Of a stretch of DNA of 59,806 bases, positions 42,063 through 50,631 are shown piece after piece. Every line of letters begins with the position of its first letter. Positions within the stretch are counted from its first letter, which is position 1. The translations under genes and the position numbers were made by a program. The notes under the pieces are model-generated. The model had not been told where the DNA came from. It ran no database searches and was given only the letters and a program-made list of their open reading frames with translations. Source of the DNA: JACPLA01 sp964602055 (lineage in GTDB: Bacteria; Bacteroidota; Ignavibacteria; UBA10030); assembly GCA_964602055.1 (NCBI GenBank), contig CAZRPU010000008.1, positions 1 to 59,806 on the forward strand. The letters run 5' to 3'.

Positions 42063-43472
42063 TTAGGTTCCTTTCACCGGTAATGTTACCGTAAACACGC
42101 TTCCTTCTCCGGGTCCGCTTTCCACGACGATGTCCCCGCCGAAATTCTTCACAATCCCGTAGCTCACCCAAAGACCAAGTCCCGTTCCTTTTCCCACCTC
42201 TTTGGTCGAGAAGAAGGGCTCGAAGATTTTCTCCCGATCAGACGGGTCGATGCCCTTCCCCGTGTCCTTCACCGTGAGCACCACTGTATGATCGTCATGT
42301 GAGGTCCTGATGGTGATGGAACCGGGAATGTTCTCCAATGCGTCGACGGCATTCATGAGAATGTTGATGAAGACCTGAACGAGCTGGTCGGGCACCACAA
42401 GGAGCTTCGGCATCTGTGCATCGAGCCCGATATCAAAGGTAATGTGCTTCACTTTCTTCCCATACTGCACAATATTCAAGGCATCGCGCAGTACCTCGTT
42501 GATGTCAGTTGCCTTCACGACATAATTCGACGGTCGCGAGAAGTCGACGAGGTCGCGAATAATCCGTGTAATCCTGTTGATCTGATTCTTGATCAGTTCG
42601 AGTTTCTCCTTGGCGAATTCATCCTGCGTGGTCCGAAGAATGACCTGAACCAGGGAGGAAATCGAGGTGAGCGGATTTCCCACTTCGTGTGCGATCCCCG
42701 CCGCAAGCGTACCGATGCTCTCCATCTTCTGGGAACGCACCAGCTGCTGTTCCAATGCCTTCTGCTCCGTAATATCCCGATGGGCTCCGAGGAACCCGAC
42801 GACTTTGCCCTTTGCATCCACAATGGGGGAAATCACCAGCTCGGTATGAAATGGTGAACCGTCCTTCCGCTTATTCTGCACTTCGCCGACCCACATCTTC
42901 CCCGCGCTGATCTCGCTCCACACTCTTTGCCAGAATTGTGCGGAGTGCCTCCCGCTGCTGAGAATATTGGGATTCTTTCCAATGAGCTCCGATCGGTCAT
43001 AACCGCTTGTTCGCTCGAATGCAGGGTTGACGTAGACCATCACTCCTTTTGCGTCGGTGATCTGGATAGGATTGACCGTATGGTGGATGACATTGGAGAA
43101 CCGAAGGAGATCGAGCTCCTTCTTTTTCTGCTCCGTGATGTCACGTGCAATCACGATCTGATAGACGGCATCCTGTGATTGGAGCAGGCGGATATCGAGG
43201 GAAGCATCAAACACCGAACCGTTCGCCCTGATAAGCTGACTTTCGAGACGGCGTTCCGGAGTGTCCGACTCCAATGCCCGGATGAATGCCTCATGCCTGG
43301 AAGCCGGAATCAGCTGATGCATGGTTGTTGCATCGAGGGTATCAGGATCGTATCCCGTCAGCTGGGCCGCGGCCTTGTTGTGGTCGAGAATCTTCAAATC
43401 CCCGTCGAGAATGAAGATCATTTCGGGGAGAATGTCGAAGACCCTGCCATATCTGGAGAGAGGGAGAGCCAT
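42063..43472 (-). CDS. Soluble PAS-PAS histidine kinase
   Basis: About 469 residues without membrane helices. Two PAS domains (about 8-120, FDILPEMIFILDGDLKILDHN; about 130-250, ITDAKGVMVYVNPAFERTSGYD) precede a HisKA domain with the phosphorylated His in AAGIAHEVGNPLTSI and an ATPase with LMNAVDALEN and GTGLGLWVSYGI. The signal is therefore cytoplasmic: redox, small molecule or gas. The ATG at 43472 is used; an upstream start at 43490 falls inside the -12 promoter element. The predicted transcript would begin only about three bases before this ATG. Confidence 0.92.
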   Translation of the reverse strand: MALPLSRYGRVFDILPEMIFILDGDLKILDHNKAAAQLTGYDPDTLDATTMHQLIPASRHEAFIRALESDTPERRLESQLIRANGSVFDASLDIRLLQSQDAVYQIVIARDITEQKKKELDLLRFSNVIHHTVNPIQITDAKGVMVYVNPAFERTSGYDRSELIGKNPNILSSGRHSAQFWQRVWSEISAGKMWVGEVQNKRKDGSPFHTELVISPIVDAKGKVVGFLGAHRDITEQKALEQQLVRSQKMESIGTLAAGIAHEVGNPLTSISSLVQVILRTTQDEFAKEKLELIKNQINRITRIIRDLVDFSRPSNYVVKATDINEVLRDALNIVQYGKKVKHITFDIGLDAQMPKLLVVPDQLVQVFINILMNAVDALENIPGSITIRTSHDDHTVVLTVKDTGKGIDPSDREKIFEPFFSTKEVGKGTGLGLWVSYGIVKNFGGDIVVESGPGEGSVFTVTLPVKGT

Positions 43473-43486
43473 TGTCAATCTACTCC

Positions 43487-43501
43487 GCAATCATTGTGCC
43501 A
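43487..43501 (-). promoter_or_regulatory. Sigma-54-type promoter candidate for the kinase-NtrC operon
   Basis: TGGCACAATGATTGC: one mismatch to TGGCACG-N4-TTGC. The start near 43475 would leave an almost leaderless message. It forms the left end of the 426-base gene-free region 43473-43898, which otherwise holds two activator-site dyads and the divergent promoter at 43837. Confidence 0.7.
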
Positions 43502-43505
43502 TGTT

Positions 43506-43521
43506 TTTGCAGTATTGGGAA
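43506..43521. promoter_or_regulatory. Activator-site candidate near the kinase promoter
   Basis: TTTGC-AGTATT-GGGAA fits the recurring dyad. It lies only five bases from the -24 element of the kinase promoter, close enough to block RNA polymerase, so it could serve in self-repression. Confidence 0.5.
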
Positions 43522-43573
43522 TCGTCGCATGTGGCTATCAATAAAGGAAAAAACAGAAAGAATTCCTAATTCA

Positions 43574-43589
43574 ATCCCAATTTTGGGAA
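43574..43589. promoter_or_regulatory. Activator-site candidate between the divergent operons
   Basis: ATCCC-AATTTT-GGGAA, nearly symmetrical. It lies 73 bases above the kinase -24 element and about 250 bases above the plus-strand promoter at 43837, so it could serve both. Confidence 0.5.
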
Positions 43590-43836
43590 TGAGATGGACA
43601 AAAGTAGAACAAACACTGTCGCTCAAGACACTCTCTATTGTATGAACAGCTCAAGATGTCCAGACTCCGACGACAGGGTAGCATCAATCCAATCCGCTCA
43701 GATAGGAGTAATTGCTGATCTCCATATTTGCAAAAAAAGGAAGGGCTTTCTTGAATTCAATATTTCCAGGTGTGAAATGCACCGATTCCGCTTCAAATGG
43801 TCACGTTCCTTCTATCACATCCCCGAGGAGAAGGCG

Positions 43837-43851
43837 TGGAACGGATATTGC
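43837..43851 (+). promoter_or_regulatory. Sigma-54-type promoter candidate for the 2-oxoacid oxidoreductase operon
   Basis: TGGAACGGATATTGC: one mismatch to TGGCACG-N4-TTGC. Start near 43863, 36 bases before the ATG of the Cys-rich gene. Weaker dyad-like sequences lie near 43725 (TTTGC-AAAAAA-AGGAA) and 43758. Confidence 0.7.
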
Positions 43852-43898
43852 GGAAAAACACCATGATTCATTCTGTTCGCACATCGGAAGGAGGTTCT

Positions 43899-44234
43899 AT
43901 GGAACAGTACTGGAGTGCACTTCAGGACAAACTCTGCCGAAAATGCATCGATGGAGACGGCCGGGGTCATTGCAGGCTCCCGTTCGGCCAGACCTGCGCT
44001 GTTCAGGAATTTCTCCCTCAGCTTGTCGAAACCGTCAAGTCCCTCCGGTCGGACCGGTATGACGATTACGTCGTAGCCCTGAGAAAAAATGTTTGTGCCG
44101 GATGTGCAGAACAATCCTCCGACGGTGTGTGTCTGCGGCGGAATGCCGTTGAATGCGCCTTGGATCGGTATTATGGCCTTGTTCTCCAAATCATCGAGAG
44201 TGTAAAATCCGAGACCGCTCCGCTTCCATCGTAG
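43899..44234 (+). CDS. Small protein with two C-x2-C-x8-C-x7-C units (paralogue 2)
   Basis: A 111-residue soluble protein. The ATG at 43899 has GGAGG ahead and follows the promoter at 43837. Cysteines 13, 16, 25, 33 and 66, 69, 78, 86 occupy exactly the same positions as in the protein at 12947-13270; both begin with M-x2-YW, continue with CRKCIDGD and share LR-x-NVC and ECALDRYY. It is the first gene of the operon, 89 bases before pyruvate:ferredoxin oxidoreductase. A metal- or cluster-binding helper of ferredoxin-linked enzymes is a possible role; there is no direct evidence. Confidence 0.75.
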   Translation: MEQYWSALQDKLCRKCIDGDGRGHCRLPFGQTCAVQEFLPQLVETVKSLRSDRYDDYVVALRKNVCAGCAEQSSDGVCLRRNAVECALDRYYGLVLQIIESVKSETAPLPS

Positions 44235-44323
44235 AGCGCGAATCTTCTCGAAAAGAAGTGCTGTCGGCACGATCGTGAAGGATGTCCATGCCGGCGGTTT
44301 CACATTTCAATCCGGAATAGAAA

Positions 44324-47300
44324 ATGTCCAAGAAAGAAACTGAAGCTGTTCTGTCCAACAAACGACAAGCTGTTACCATCGATGGCAACGAAGCAGCCGC
44401 CTCGGTAGCTCATCGTCTCAGCGAAGTCATCGCCATTTATCCCATAACTCCCTCATCGGCGATGGGAGAGTGGGCCGACGAGTGGTCCTCCGGCAAGAAG
44501 CCGAACTTGTGGGGTTCGATTCCCCTGGTATCGGAAATGCAGAGCGAAGGAGGGGCCGCGGGCGCCGTTCATGGCGCACTTCAGGCAGGCGCGTTGGCTA
44601 CGACCTTTACCGCTTCGCAGGGTCTGCTCCTGATGATCCCGAACATGTTCAAGATTGCCGGGGAACTGACCGCGACCGTATTTCATATTGCAGCTCGCTC
44701 TGTCGCAACGCATGCGCTGTCCATCTTCGGCGATCACAGCGATGTCATGGCTACCCGCTCGACAGGATGGGCCATGCTTGCCTCCAATTCCGTTCAAGAG
44801 GTCATGGATCTTGCGCTCATTGCTCATGCAGCCACCCTTCGGTCAAGGGTCCCATTTCTTCACTTCTTCGACGGATTCCGGACGTCGCACGAAGTGATGA
44901 AAATCGAGCAGTTGACTGATGCAGATTTGCGGAGCATGATCGATGAAGACCTTATTCGCGAGCACCGGTTGCGGGCTCTGTCGCCCGAGCGTCCCGTGAT
45001 TCGGGGGACGGCACAGAATCCCGATGTGTTCTTTCAGGCGCGCGAAACTGTCAATCCGTTCTACGACGCCTGTCCGGGCATCGTCGAGAAAACCATGGAG
45101 CAGTTTGCAGGCCTCACGGGGAGACGCTATCGCCTCTTTGATTACGTGGGCGACCCCGCGGCCGAACGTGTCATTGTCATGATGGGATCTGGGGCGGAGG
45201 CGGCGCAGGAGGCAGTCGAGTTTCTCCAGGCATCAGGAGAAAAAGTCGGTCTTGTGAAAGTAAGGCTTTACCGGCCATTTTCCGTGGAACATCTCCTGAA
45301 GGCTCTGCCGTCCGGGGTCAAGAGCATTGCGGTTCTGGATAGAACAAAAGAACCGGGCGCAAGCGGAGAACCTCTCTATATGGATGTGGTGACGGGCCTT
45401 TCAGAAAAACTCCAGGACAACGGCTCCTCCTGGAAAGCCCTTCCCCGCATCATCGGAGGCCGCTACGGCCTTTCGTCGAAAGAGTTCACCCCTGCAATGG
45501 TGAAAGCGGTCTTCGACGAACTGAAGAAGAACAATCCGAAGAATCACTTTACCGTCGGCATCGAAGACGATGTCACGCACACGAGTCTGAGCGTGGATCC
45601 ATCCTTCGTCACGGAATCGAAAGATACGGTGCGGGCTGTGTTCTACGGATTGGGTGCCGATGGCACGGTGGGAGCAAACAAGAACTCGATCAAGATCATT
45701 GGCGAAGAGACGGATCGATACGCGCAGGGGTACTTTGTTCTTGATTCGAAGAAGTCGGGGTCGACCACGGCCTCGCATTTGAGGTTCGGGCCCAAGCCGA
45801 TCCATTCAACGTACCTCATTACGACTCCGACGTTTGTCGCCTGTCATCAGTGGTTTTTCCTGGAAAAGTACAATCTCCTTGACACGATTGCACAAGGAGG
45901 AACCTTCCTGCTCAACAGCCTGTATGGCCCTGACGATGTGTGGAAAGAGCTCCCCCGAGAGAGCCAGGAACTGATCATCAGGAAGAACCTGAAGGTCTAT
46001 GTCATCGATGCCTACAAGGTAGCAAGGGAAACAGGGATGGGGGGGCGCATCAATACGGTTATGCAGACATGCTTCTTCGCGCTGTCGGGAGTACTCCCCA
46101 AGGAAGATGCCATTGCCGCCATCAAGACATCCATTAAGAAGACATACGGCAAGAAAGGCGAAACCATCGTCCGCAAGAACTTTGAGGCGGTGGATCAAAC
46201 CCTTGCCAACCTCTTCGAAGTGAAGATTCCTCAGAGTGTCACAAGTTCAAAGGAACTTCCTCCGATAGTCGACCGAGAGGCTGACGAATTTGTGAAGAAG
46301 GTGCTCGCGCCGATCATTGCAGGAAAGGGAGATGAACTTCCCGTGAGCGCCATGCCGAAGGACGGGACCTTCCCGTCGGGTACCGCACAATGGGAGAAGA
46401 GGAATATCGCCCTCGAGATTCCAGTTTGGGAAGCAGACATCTGCATCCAATGCAATAAATGCGTTCTGGTCTGCCCCCATGCAGCGATACGGGCCAAAGT
46501 CTATGCTCCTTCCGCACGAAACGGCGCCCCCTCCACGTTCAAGTCCGTGGCGTTCCGGGGCAAGGAATTCGAGAAGATGGACTACACGATTCAGGTCGCG
46601 CCCGAAGACTGCACCGGTTGCAGTTTGTGTGTGGAAGTCTGCCCTGCTAAGAGCAAGAGCGAAGCCAGGGTGAAAGCCATCAACATGAAGCCCCAGCCGC
46701 CCATCCGGGAAAGTGAACGGGAAAACTACAGGTTCTTTCTCAACCTCCCTGAAGTGGACAGAAGGACACTCAACGTCGAGACGGTCAAGGGCTCACAATT
46801 CCTGACTCCATTGTTCGAATACTCCGGTGCGTGTTCAGGCTGCGGCGAAACGCCGTATGTGAAACTGGTCAGTCAGCTCTTCGGCGACCGGTCCGTCATT
46901 GCCAACGCGACGGGATGTTCATCGATCTACGGCGGTAACCTCCCGACAACGCCGTGGACGAAGGACGCGGCGGGCAGAGGCCCGGCATGGTCCAATTCGC
47001 TGTTTGAAGACAACGCCGAATTTGGCCTGGGCATGAGGCTCGCTGTGGACAAACAAACGGAAATCGCCACGGAGCTCCTTGAGAAGAAACGGCAGACGCT
47101 CGGAGACGAACTGACGGATGCCATTCTCACTGCGGACCAGAGCACGGAGGCCGGCATTTTCGAGCAGAGAGAGCGCGTCAGCAAGTTGAAAAAGGCCCTG
47201 CAGAAAGACCCGGATTCCCTTATGCTCCTCAGCGTGGCCGACAACCTCGTGAAACGAAGCGTCTGGATTATCGGCGGCGACGGGTGGGCATACGATATCG

Positions 47301-47959
47301 GCTACGGCGGGCTTGATCACGTCCTCGCTTCCGGCAAGAACGTGAATATCCTCGTCCTCGACACCGAAGTCTACTCCAATACGGGCGGGCAGATGTCGAA
47401 ATCAACGCCTCGCTCCGCCGTGGCGAAATTCGCGGCGTCCGGAAAACCGACTCCGAAGAAAGACCTCGCTCTGCTGGCCATGGCCTATCGCAATGTCTAT
47501 GTCGCACGAGTTGCGATGGGGTCCAATGATGCACAGACGGTCCGGGCGTTTCTGGAAGCCGAGGCATATGACGGGCCGTCCATCATCATCGCCTATTCGC
47601 ATTGCATTGCACACGGCATTGACATGGCACGCGGAATGTATAATCAGAAAATCGCCGTGGAGACCGGCTACTGGCCCCTGTTCCGCTACAATCCGCTTCT
47701 GGAAAAGGAGGGGAAGAATCCCTTCAAGATTGATTCCAAGGCCCCGAAGGCCCCCGTGAAGGAATTCATGGCGCTTGAGACGCGATTCAAATCCCTGGAA
47801 AAAAGCCACCCCGAGCGGGCGAAGGAACTGATGAAACTGGCGCAAGAGGATGTGGACGACCGATGGCTTACCTATGAGCAGCTGGCACATGAAAACGGCC
47901 AACTTAAAGTGCCTCCTGCTTCTGCGGCGAAAGAGAACGAACACCCATCATCGAACTAA
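44324..47959 (+). CDS. nifJ: Pyruvate:ferredoxin (flavodoxin) oxidoreductase
   Basis: A 1211-residue single-chain enzyme that makes acetyl-CoA and CO2 from pyruvate and reduces ferredoxin, or works in reverse to fix CO2. In order: domain I (IYPITPSSAMGEWADEW near residue 39), domain II, the linker with EKR-type segment, two [4Fe-4S] sites (CIQCNKCVLVCP near 705, CTGCSLCVEVCP near 762), and the TPP domain (CSGCGETPY near 836, GGDGWAYDIGYGG near 985, SNTGGQMSKSTP). All four clusters' ligands seem intact. It is a standard-length NifJ and follows the Cys-rich gene in the sigma-54-like operon. Confidence 0.97.
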   Translation: MSKKETEAVLSNKRQAVTIDGNEAAASVAHRLSEVIAIYPITPSSAMGEWADEWSSGKKPNLWGSIPLVSEMQSEGGAAGAVHGALQAGALATTFTASQGLLLMIPNMFKIAGELTATVFHIAARSVATHALSIFGDHSDVMATRSTGWAMLASNSVQEVMDLALIAHAATLRSRVPFLHFFDGFRTSHEVMKIEQLTDADLRSMIDEDLIREHRLRALSPERPVIRGTAQNPDVFFQARETVNPFYDACPGIVEKTMEQFAGLTGRRYRLFDYVGDPAAERVIVMMGSGAEAAQEAVEFLQASGEKVGLVKVRLYRPFSVEHLLKALPSGVKSIAVLDRTKEPGASGEPLYMDVVTGLSEKLQDNGSSWKALPRIIGGRYGLSSKEFTPAMVKAVFDELKKNNPKNHFTVGIEDDVTHTSLSVDPSFVTESKDTVRAVFYGLGADGTVGANKNSIKIIGEETDRYAQGYFVLDSKKSGSTTASHLRFGPKPIHSTYLITTPTFVACHQWFFLEKYNLLDTIAQGGTFLLNSLYGPDDVWKELPRESQELIIRKNLKVYVIDAYKVARETGMGGRINTVMQTCFFALSGVLPKEDAIAAIKTSIKKTYGKKGETIVRKNFEAVDQTLANLFEVKIPQSVTSSKELPPIVDREADEFVKKVLAPIIAGKGDELPVSAMPKDGTFPSGTAQWEKRNIALEIPVWEADICIQCNKCVLVCPHAAIRAKVYAPSARNGAPSTFKSVAFRGKEFEKMDYTIQVAPEDCTGCSLCVEVCPAKSKSEARVKAINMKPQPPIRESERENYRFFLNLPEVDRRTLNVETVKGSQFLTPLFEYSGACSGCGETPYVKLVSQLFGDRSVIANATGCSSIYGGNLPTTPWTKDAAGRGPAWSNSLFEDNAEFGLGMRLAVDKQTEIATELLEKKRQTLGDELTDAILTADQSTEAGIFEQRERVSKLKKALQKDPDSLMLLSVADNLVKRSVWIIGGDGWAYDIGYGGLDHVLASGKNVNILVLDTEVYSNTGGQMSKSTPRSAVAKFAASGKPTPKKDLALLAMAYRNVYVARVAMGSNDAQTVRAFLEAEAYDGPSIIIAYSHCIAHGIDMARGMYNQKIAVETGYWPLFRYNPLLEKEGKNPFKIDSKAPKAPVKEFMALETRFKSLEKSHPERAKELMKLAQEDVDDRWLTYEQLAHENGQLKVPPASAAKENEHPSSN

Positions 47960-47972
47960 CGGAGTTTTGACC

Positions 47973-48977
47973 ATGTCTCTGGACCTGTCAACGACGTACC
48001 TGGGGTTGCGCCTGAAGAACCCCCTCGTTCCCTCTGCCAGCCCGTTCTCCCGGACTCTTGATTCCATGAAAAGACTCGAAGAAAGCGGCGCCTCGGCTAT
48101 TGTCATGTATTCACTCTTTGAAGAACAAATCGAACATGAGGAAGCCGAACTTCATCACTATGCGACATACGGATCTCAAAGCTATGCCGAGGCCCTCACG
48201 TACTTTCCGGAAGTGGAGGAATACAATCTTGTCCCCGATGAGTATGTGGAGCTCGTCCGCAAAGCGGTGGAGCAGCTGGAAATCCCGGTCATAGGGAGCC
48301 TCAACGGCATTTCGGCGGGGGGATGGATCAATTATGCAAAGATGATAGAGGAGGCCGGTGCGGACGCGCTCGAACTGAACGTCTATTATATCCCCACCGA
48401 TCCCGCCCTCAGTGCCGAGGATGTTGAACTTCGGTACATCGATATACTGCGGGCAGTCAAAGAATCGGTAAAAATTCCCGTTGCCGTGAAACTCAGCCCG
48501 TATTTCAGTTCGATGACGAACATGGCTCAACGGCTGGTCAACGCCGGCGCCGATGGTCTCGTCCTGTTCAATCGGTTTTACCAGCCTGACATCGATCTCG
48601 ATGAACTCGACGTCAAGCCTCAGGTGCAGCTGAGCGATTCATCGGCGAGCAGGCTCTCCATGCGGTGGATAGCGATTCTCCATGGGAAGATCAAAGCGAG
48701 CCTTGCAGCCACGAGCGGCATTCATACGGCCGAAGACGCCTTGAAGCTCCTCATGGCGGGCGCCGACGTAACGATGATGTGTTCTGCTCTTCTCAAACAC
48801 GGCCCGGAACACATCGCCCGGGTGCTCCTGTCCATGGAACAATGGATGGCGGACAAAGAATATACTTCCGTTTCCCAGTTGAAAGGGAGTATGAGCCACC
48901 GCTCGGTTGCGCAGCCGTCGGCTTTTGAGAGGGCGAATTACATGAAAGCGCTGAACAATTACCGTTTGCTGGTCTAG
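47973..48977 (+). CDS. Dihydroorotate dehydrogenase-like protein
   Basis: A 334-residue (beta/alpha)8 FMN-type protein: LSTTYLGLRLKNPLVPSASP at the start, VIGSLNGISAGGW, ALELNVYYIPTD and VKLSPYFSSM in the middle, and a late GIHTAEDALKLLMAGAD. Proteins of this kind often follow nifJ in anaerobes. They are annotated as dihydroorotate dehydrogenases, but the gene is next to pyruvate oxidation genes and the pyrimidine role is doubtful. The ATG at 47973 has GGAG ahead and lies 13 bases after nifJ. The real substrate is unknown. Confidence 0.85.
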   Translation: MSLDLSTTYLGLRLKNPLVPSASPFSRTLDSMKRLEESGASAIVMYSLFEEQIEHEEAELHHYATYGSQSYAEALTYFPEVEEYNLVPDEYVELVRKAVEQLEIPVIGSLNGISAGGWINYAKMIEEAGADALELNVYYIPTDPALSAEDVELRYIDILRAVKESVKIPVAVKLSPYFSSMTNMAQRLVNAGADGLVLFNRFYQPDIDLDELDVKPQVQLSDSSASRLSMRWIAILHGKIKASLAATSGIHTAEDALKLLMAGADVTMMCSALLKHGPEHIARVLLSMEQWMADKEYTSVSQLKGSMSHRSVAQPSAFERANYMKALNNYRLLV

Positions 48978-48998
48978 CCGCATTGAGTGGAGGAACAG

Positions 48999-49373
48999 AT
49001 GAAACAACTGCAGGCTCATGAAGAGGCAATTCGCAGTCAGGTGTGCACGGAATGTCTCTCTCCGTCCGGATCAGGCATGTGCGGTTCAGGAAACTCCCGG
49101 GAATGCCCTTTGAATAGGCTTCTGCCAAGAGCGGTCGAAGCGGTTCGATCCGGCCGCAGCACAACCATCGTGGAGTTCCTGCTCAGCCTGAAGCCGTCCA
49201 GCGGACTCAGCAACGGCAGCAAGGACACCATCATTTCACCGGATGAGGCCGAGTGGCTCAAGAGGTCTTTTCCCCTCATCAAGAATGCCGTTGAGGAAGC
49301 CGACGTGCGTCTGGTGCGCGCCAACAGCGGGCAACTGAAAAGCGGAGTCGACCCGGCGAGGAGACGTCAATGA
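48999..49373 (+). CDS. Small C-x2-C-x8-C-x7-C protein (paralogue 3, single unit)
   Basis: A 124-residue protein. The ATG at 48999 has GGAGG ahead (a GTG at 48987 is less likely). One unit of four cysteines (16, 19, 28, 36) has the same spacing as the units in the 43899 and 12947 proteins, ending ECPLNR in place of ECALDR. The rest is helical, with a late WLKRSFPLIKNAVEEA segment shared with the next gene. It overlaps the next gene by four bases (ATGA). Function unknown; I see no known family. Confidence 0.7.
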   Translation: MKQLQAHEEAIRSQVCTECLSPSGSGMCGSGNSRECPLNRLLPRAVEAVRSGRSTTIVEFLLSLKPSSGLSNGSKDTIISPDEAEWLKRSFPLIKNAVEEADVRLVRANSGQLKSGVDPARRRQ

Positions 49374-49723
49374 ATACCATGAATGAATACGAAGAAGCAG
49401 TTCGAACCGCTGTATGCACCGAATGCATCTATCCCACCGGGATGGGGATGTGCGGCTGCGGCCAATGGAAAGAATGCCCGTTGAATCGGTTTCTTCCCCA
49501 GGCTATCGATGCAGTGAACGCAGGGCGCAGCGCCTCGCTGATCGAATATTTCCGCGAGTTCCTCGAAGCGACGCACTCGAGCGAAAGCGAACGCCAAGAA
49601 GGGAACAGGATGCCTCCCACCGATGCCGCCTGGTTCGAGCGGTTCTTGCCTCTGATTGCAGTCGCTGTTGAGGAGGTTCGATCTCGTGGGACGTCAAACC
49701 GGGGAACATCCACCAGGTCCTAG
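49370..49723 (+). CDS. Small C-x2-C-x8-C-x7-C protein (paralogue 4, single unit)
   Basis: A 117-residue protein, tandem paralogue of the preceding one. Cys16, 19, 28 and 36 are at identical positions, with one extra Cys30 (CGC). The unit ends ECPLNR; EEAVRTAVCTEC and WFERFLPLIAVAVEEV match the neighbour. It is translationally coupled to it. The pair lies between the DHOD-like gene and an NAD-binding epimerase-like gene, within the 2-oxoacid oxidoreductase operon. Confidence 0.7.
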   Translation: MNTMNEYEEAVRTAVCTECIYPTGMGMCGCGQWKECPLNRFLPQAIDAVNAGRSASLIEYFREFLEATHSSESERQEGNRMPPTDAAWFERFLPLIAVAVEEVRSRGTSNRGTSTRS

Positions 49724-49732
49724 CAGACACGT

Positions 49733-50629
49733 ATGGCAACAAAAATCATAGTGACAGGTGCAAACGGACAGGTGGGCAAGGGAGTGTTGAGCAGACTGTG
49801 GGACACGAATGCTGAAACCTACGCCGTGTCGAGAGGTCCTGCTTCTCTGCAGGCCTCCCGTGTGTTCACATCATCACTGAATGGAGAAAAAGTTCAAAAA
49901 GCGATTCATCAGTCGGATGTGGCCATCCACCTTGCCGGCACCCTGTGGCCCAAGGCATCGAACAGCTATTACGGGGCCAATGTGTGTACCACCACGGCCC
50001 TGATCCGTGCAGCGAAGGATTCGAACGTCAAGAGGATCATCTTCCTGAGTTCAATCGATGCCAGCGTTGATTCGACCAACGAGTATTTGCGCACAAAAGC
50101 GCGGGCGGAACAGCTTATTCTGTCGACGGGAATTCCCGCGGTAATTTTTCGCTGCTCTCATATCATCGGGAAGCCCTCGGCTCCCGGCCCGACCGCCGCG
50201 GCGATGCTCTCAGCGGAAGGAGAACCCGTGAAAGTGCTTGGAAGCGGACAGCAGATTGTTGCACCGGTGTACGTCGACGACGTTGCAGCGGCAATCATCC
50301 AGGCCATCGAAAAAGGAAGAAGCGGCATTTACGAATTGTCCGGGCCTGACCGAATGACGATGGACGAACTTGTCCGCATGGTGAATCAGAATGTCAGCGT
50401 CCCGATCAGGCACTTGCCTGCAAGACTGGCAAAGCTTCTGTCAAAAGTACTTCCTGGCCTGCCGCCGGCATTGATTGACATCATGCTCAAGCCAAGCGTA
50501 GGAAATCCCGCCCGGGCAATCGCCGAGTTCGGCATTGGCCTCACCTCGCTCCCCGGGGTGTGGAGAACCTGTCCTGACGCGGCTCTCAAGATTTCGGAAA
50601 AAAGCAGTGCGGTGGAATTTCTCACCTGA
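49733..50629 (+). CDS. NAD-dependent epimerase/dehydratase-like protein
   Basis: A 298-residue short-chain-dehydrogenase-like protein of the extended or atypical type. The dinucleotide motif VTGANGQVGKG opens the chain, IFLSSIDASVD contains the catalytic Ser, and EYLRTKARAE supplies the Tyr-x3-Lys pair. The C-terminal substrate part is short and variable. It resembles NmrA/NDUFA9-like or UDP-sugar epimerase-type enzymes; substrate unknown. It starts ten bases after the Cys-rich pair and ends two bases before the zinc-ribbon gene. Confidence 0.8.
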   Translation: MATKIIVTGANGQVGKGVLSRLWDTNAETYAVSRGPASLQASRVFTSSLNGEKVQKAIHQSDVAIHLAGTLWPKASNSYYGANVCTTTALIRAAKDSNVKRIIFLSSIDASVDSTNEYLRTKARAEQLILSTGIPAVIFRCSHIIGKPSAPGPTAAAMLSAEGEPVKVLGSGQQIVAPVYVDDVAAAIIQAIEKGRSGIYELSGPDRMTMDELVRMVNQNVSVPIRHLPARLAKLLSKVLPGLPPALIDIMLKPSVGNPARAIAEFGIGLTSLPGVWRTCPDAALKISEKSSAVEFLT

Positions 50630-50631
50630 GC

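Noticed and set aside
43815..44303. A 162-residue open frame on the minus strand opposite the first Cys-rich gene
   Set aside because: It is the antisense of a well-supported gene with a ribosome-binding site and a paralogue, and has no family features.
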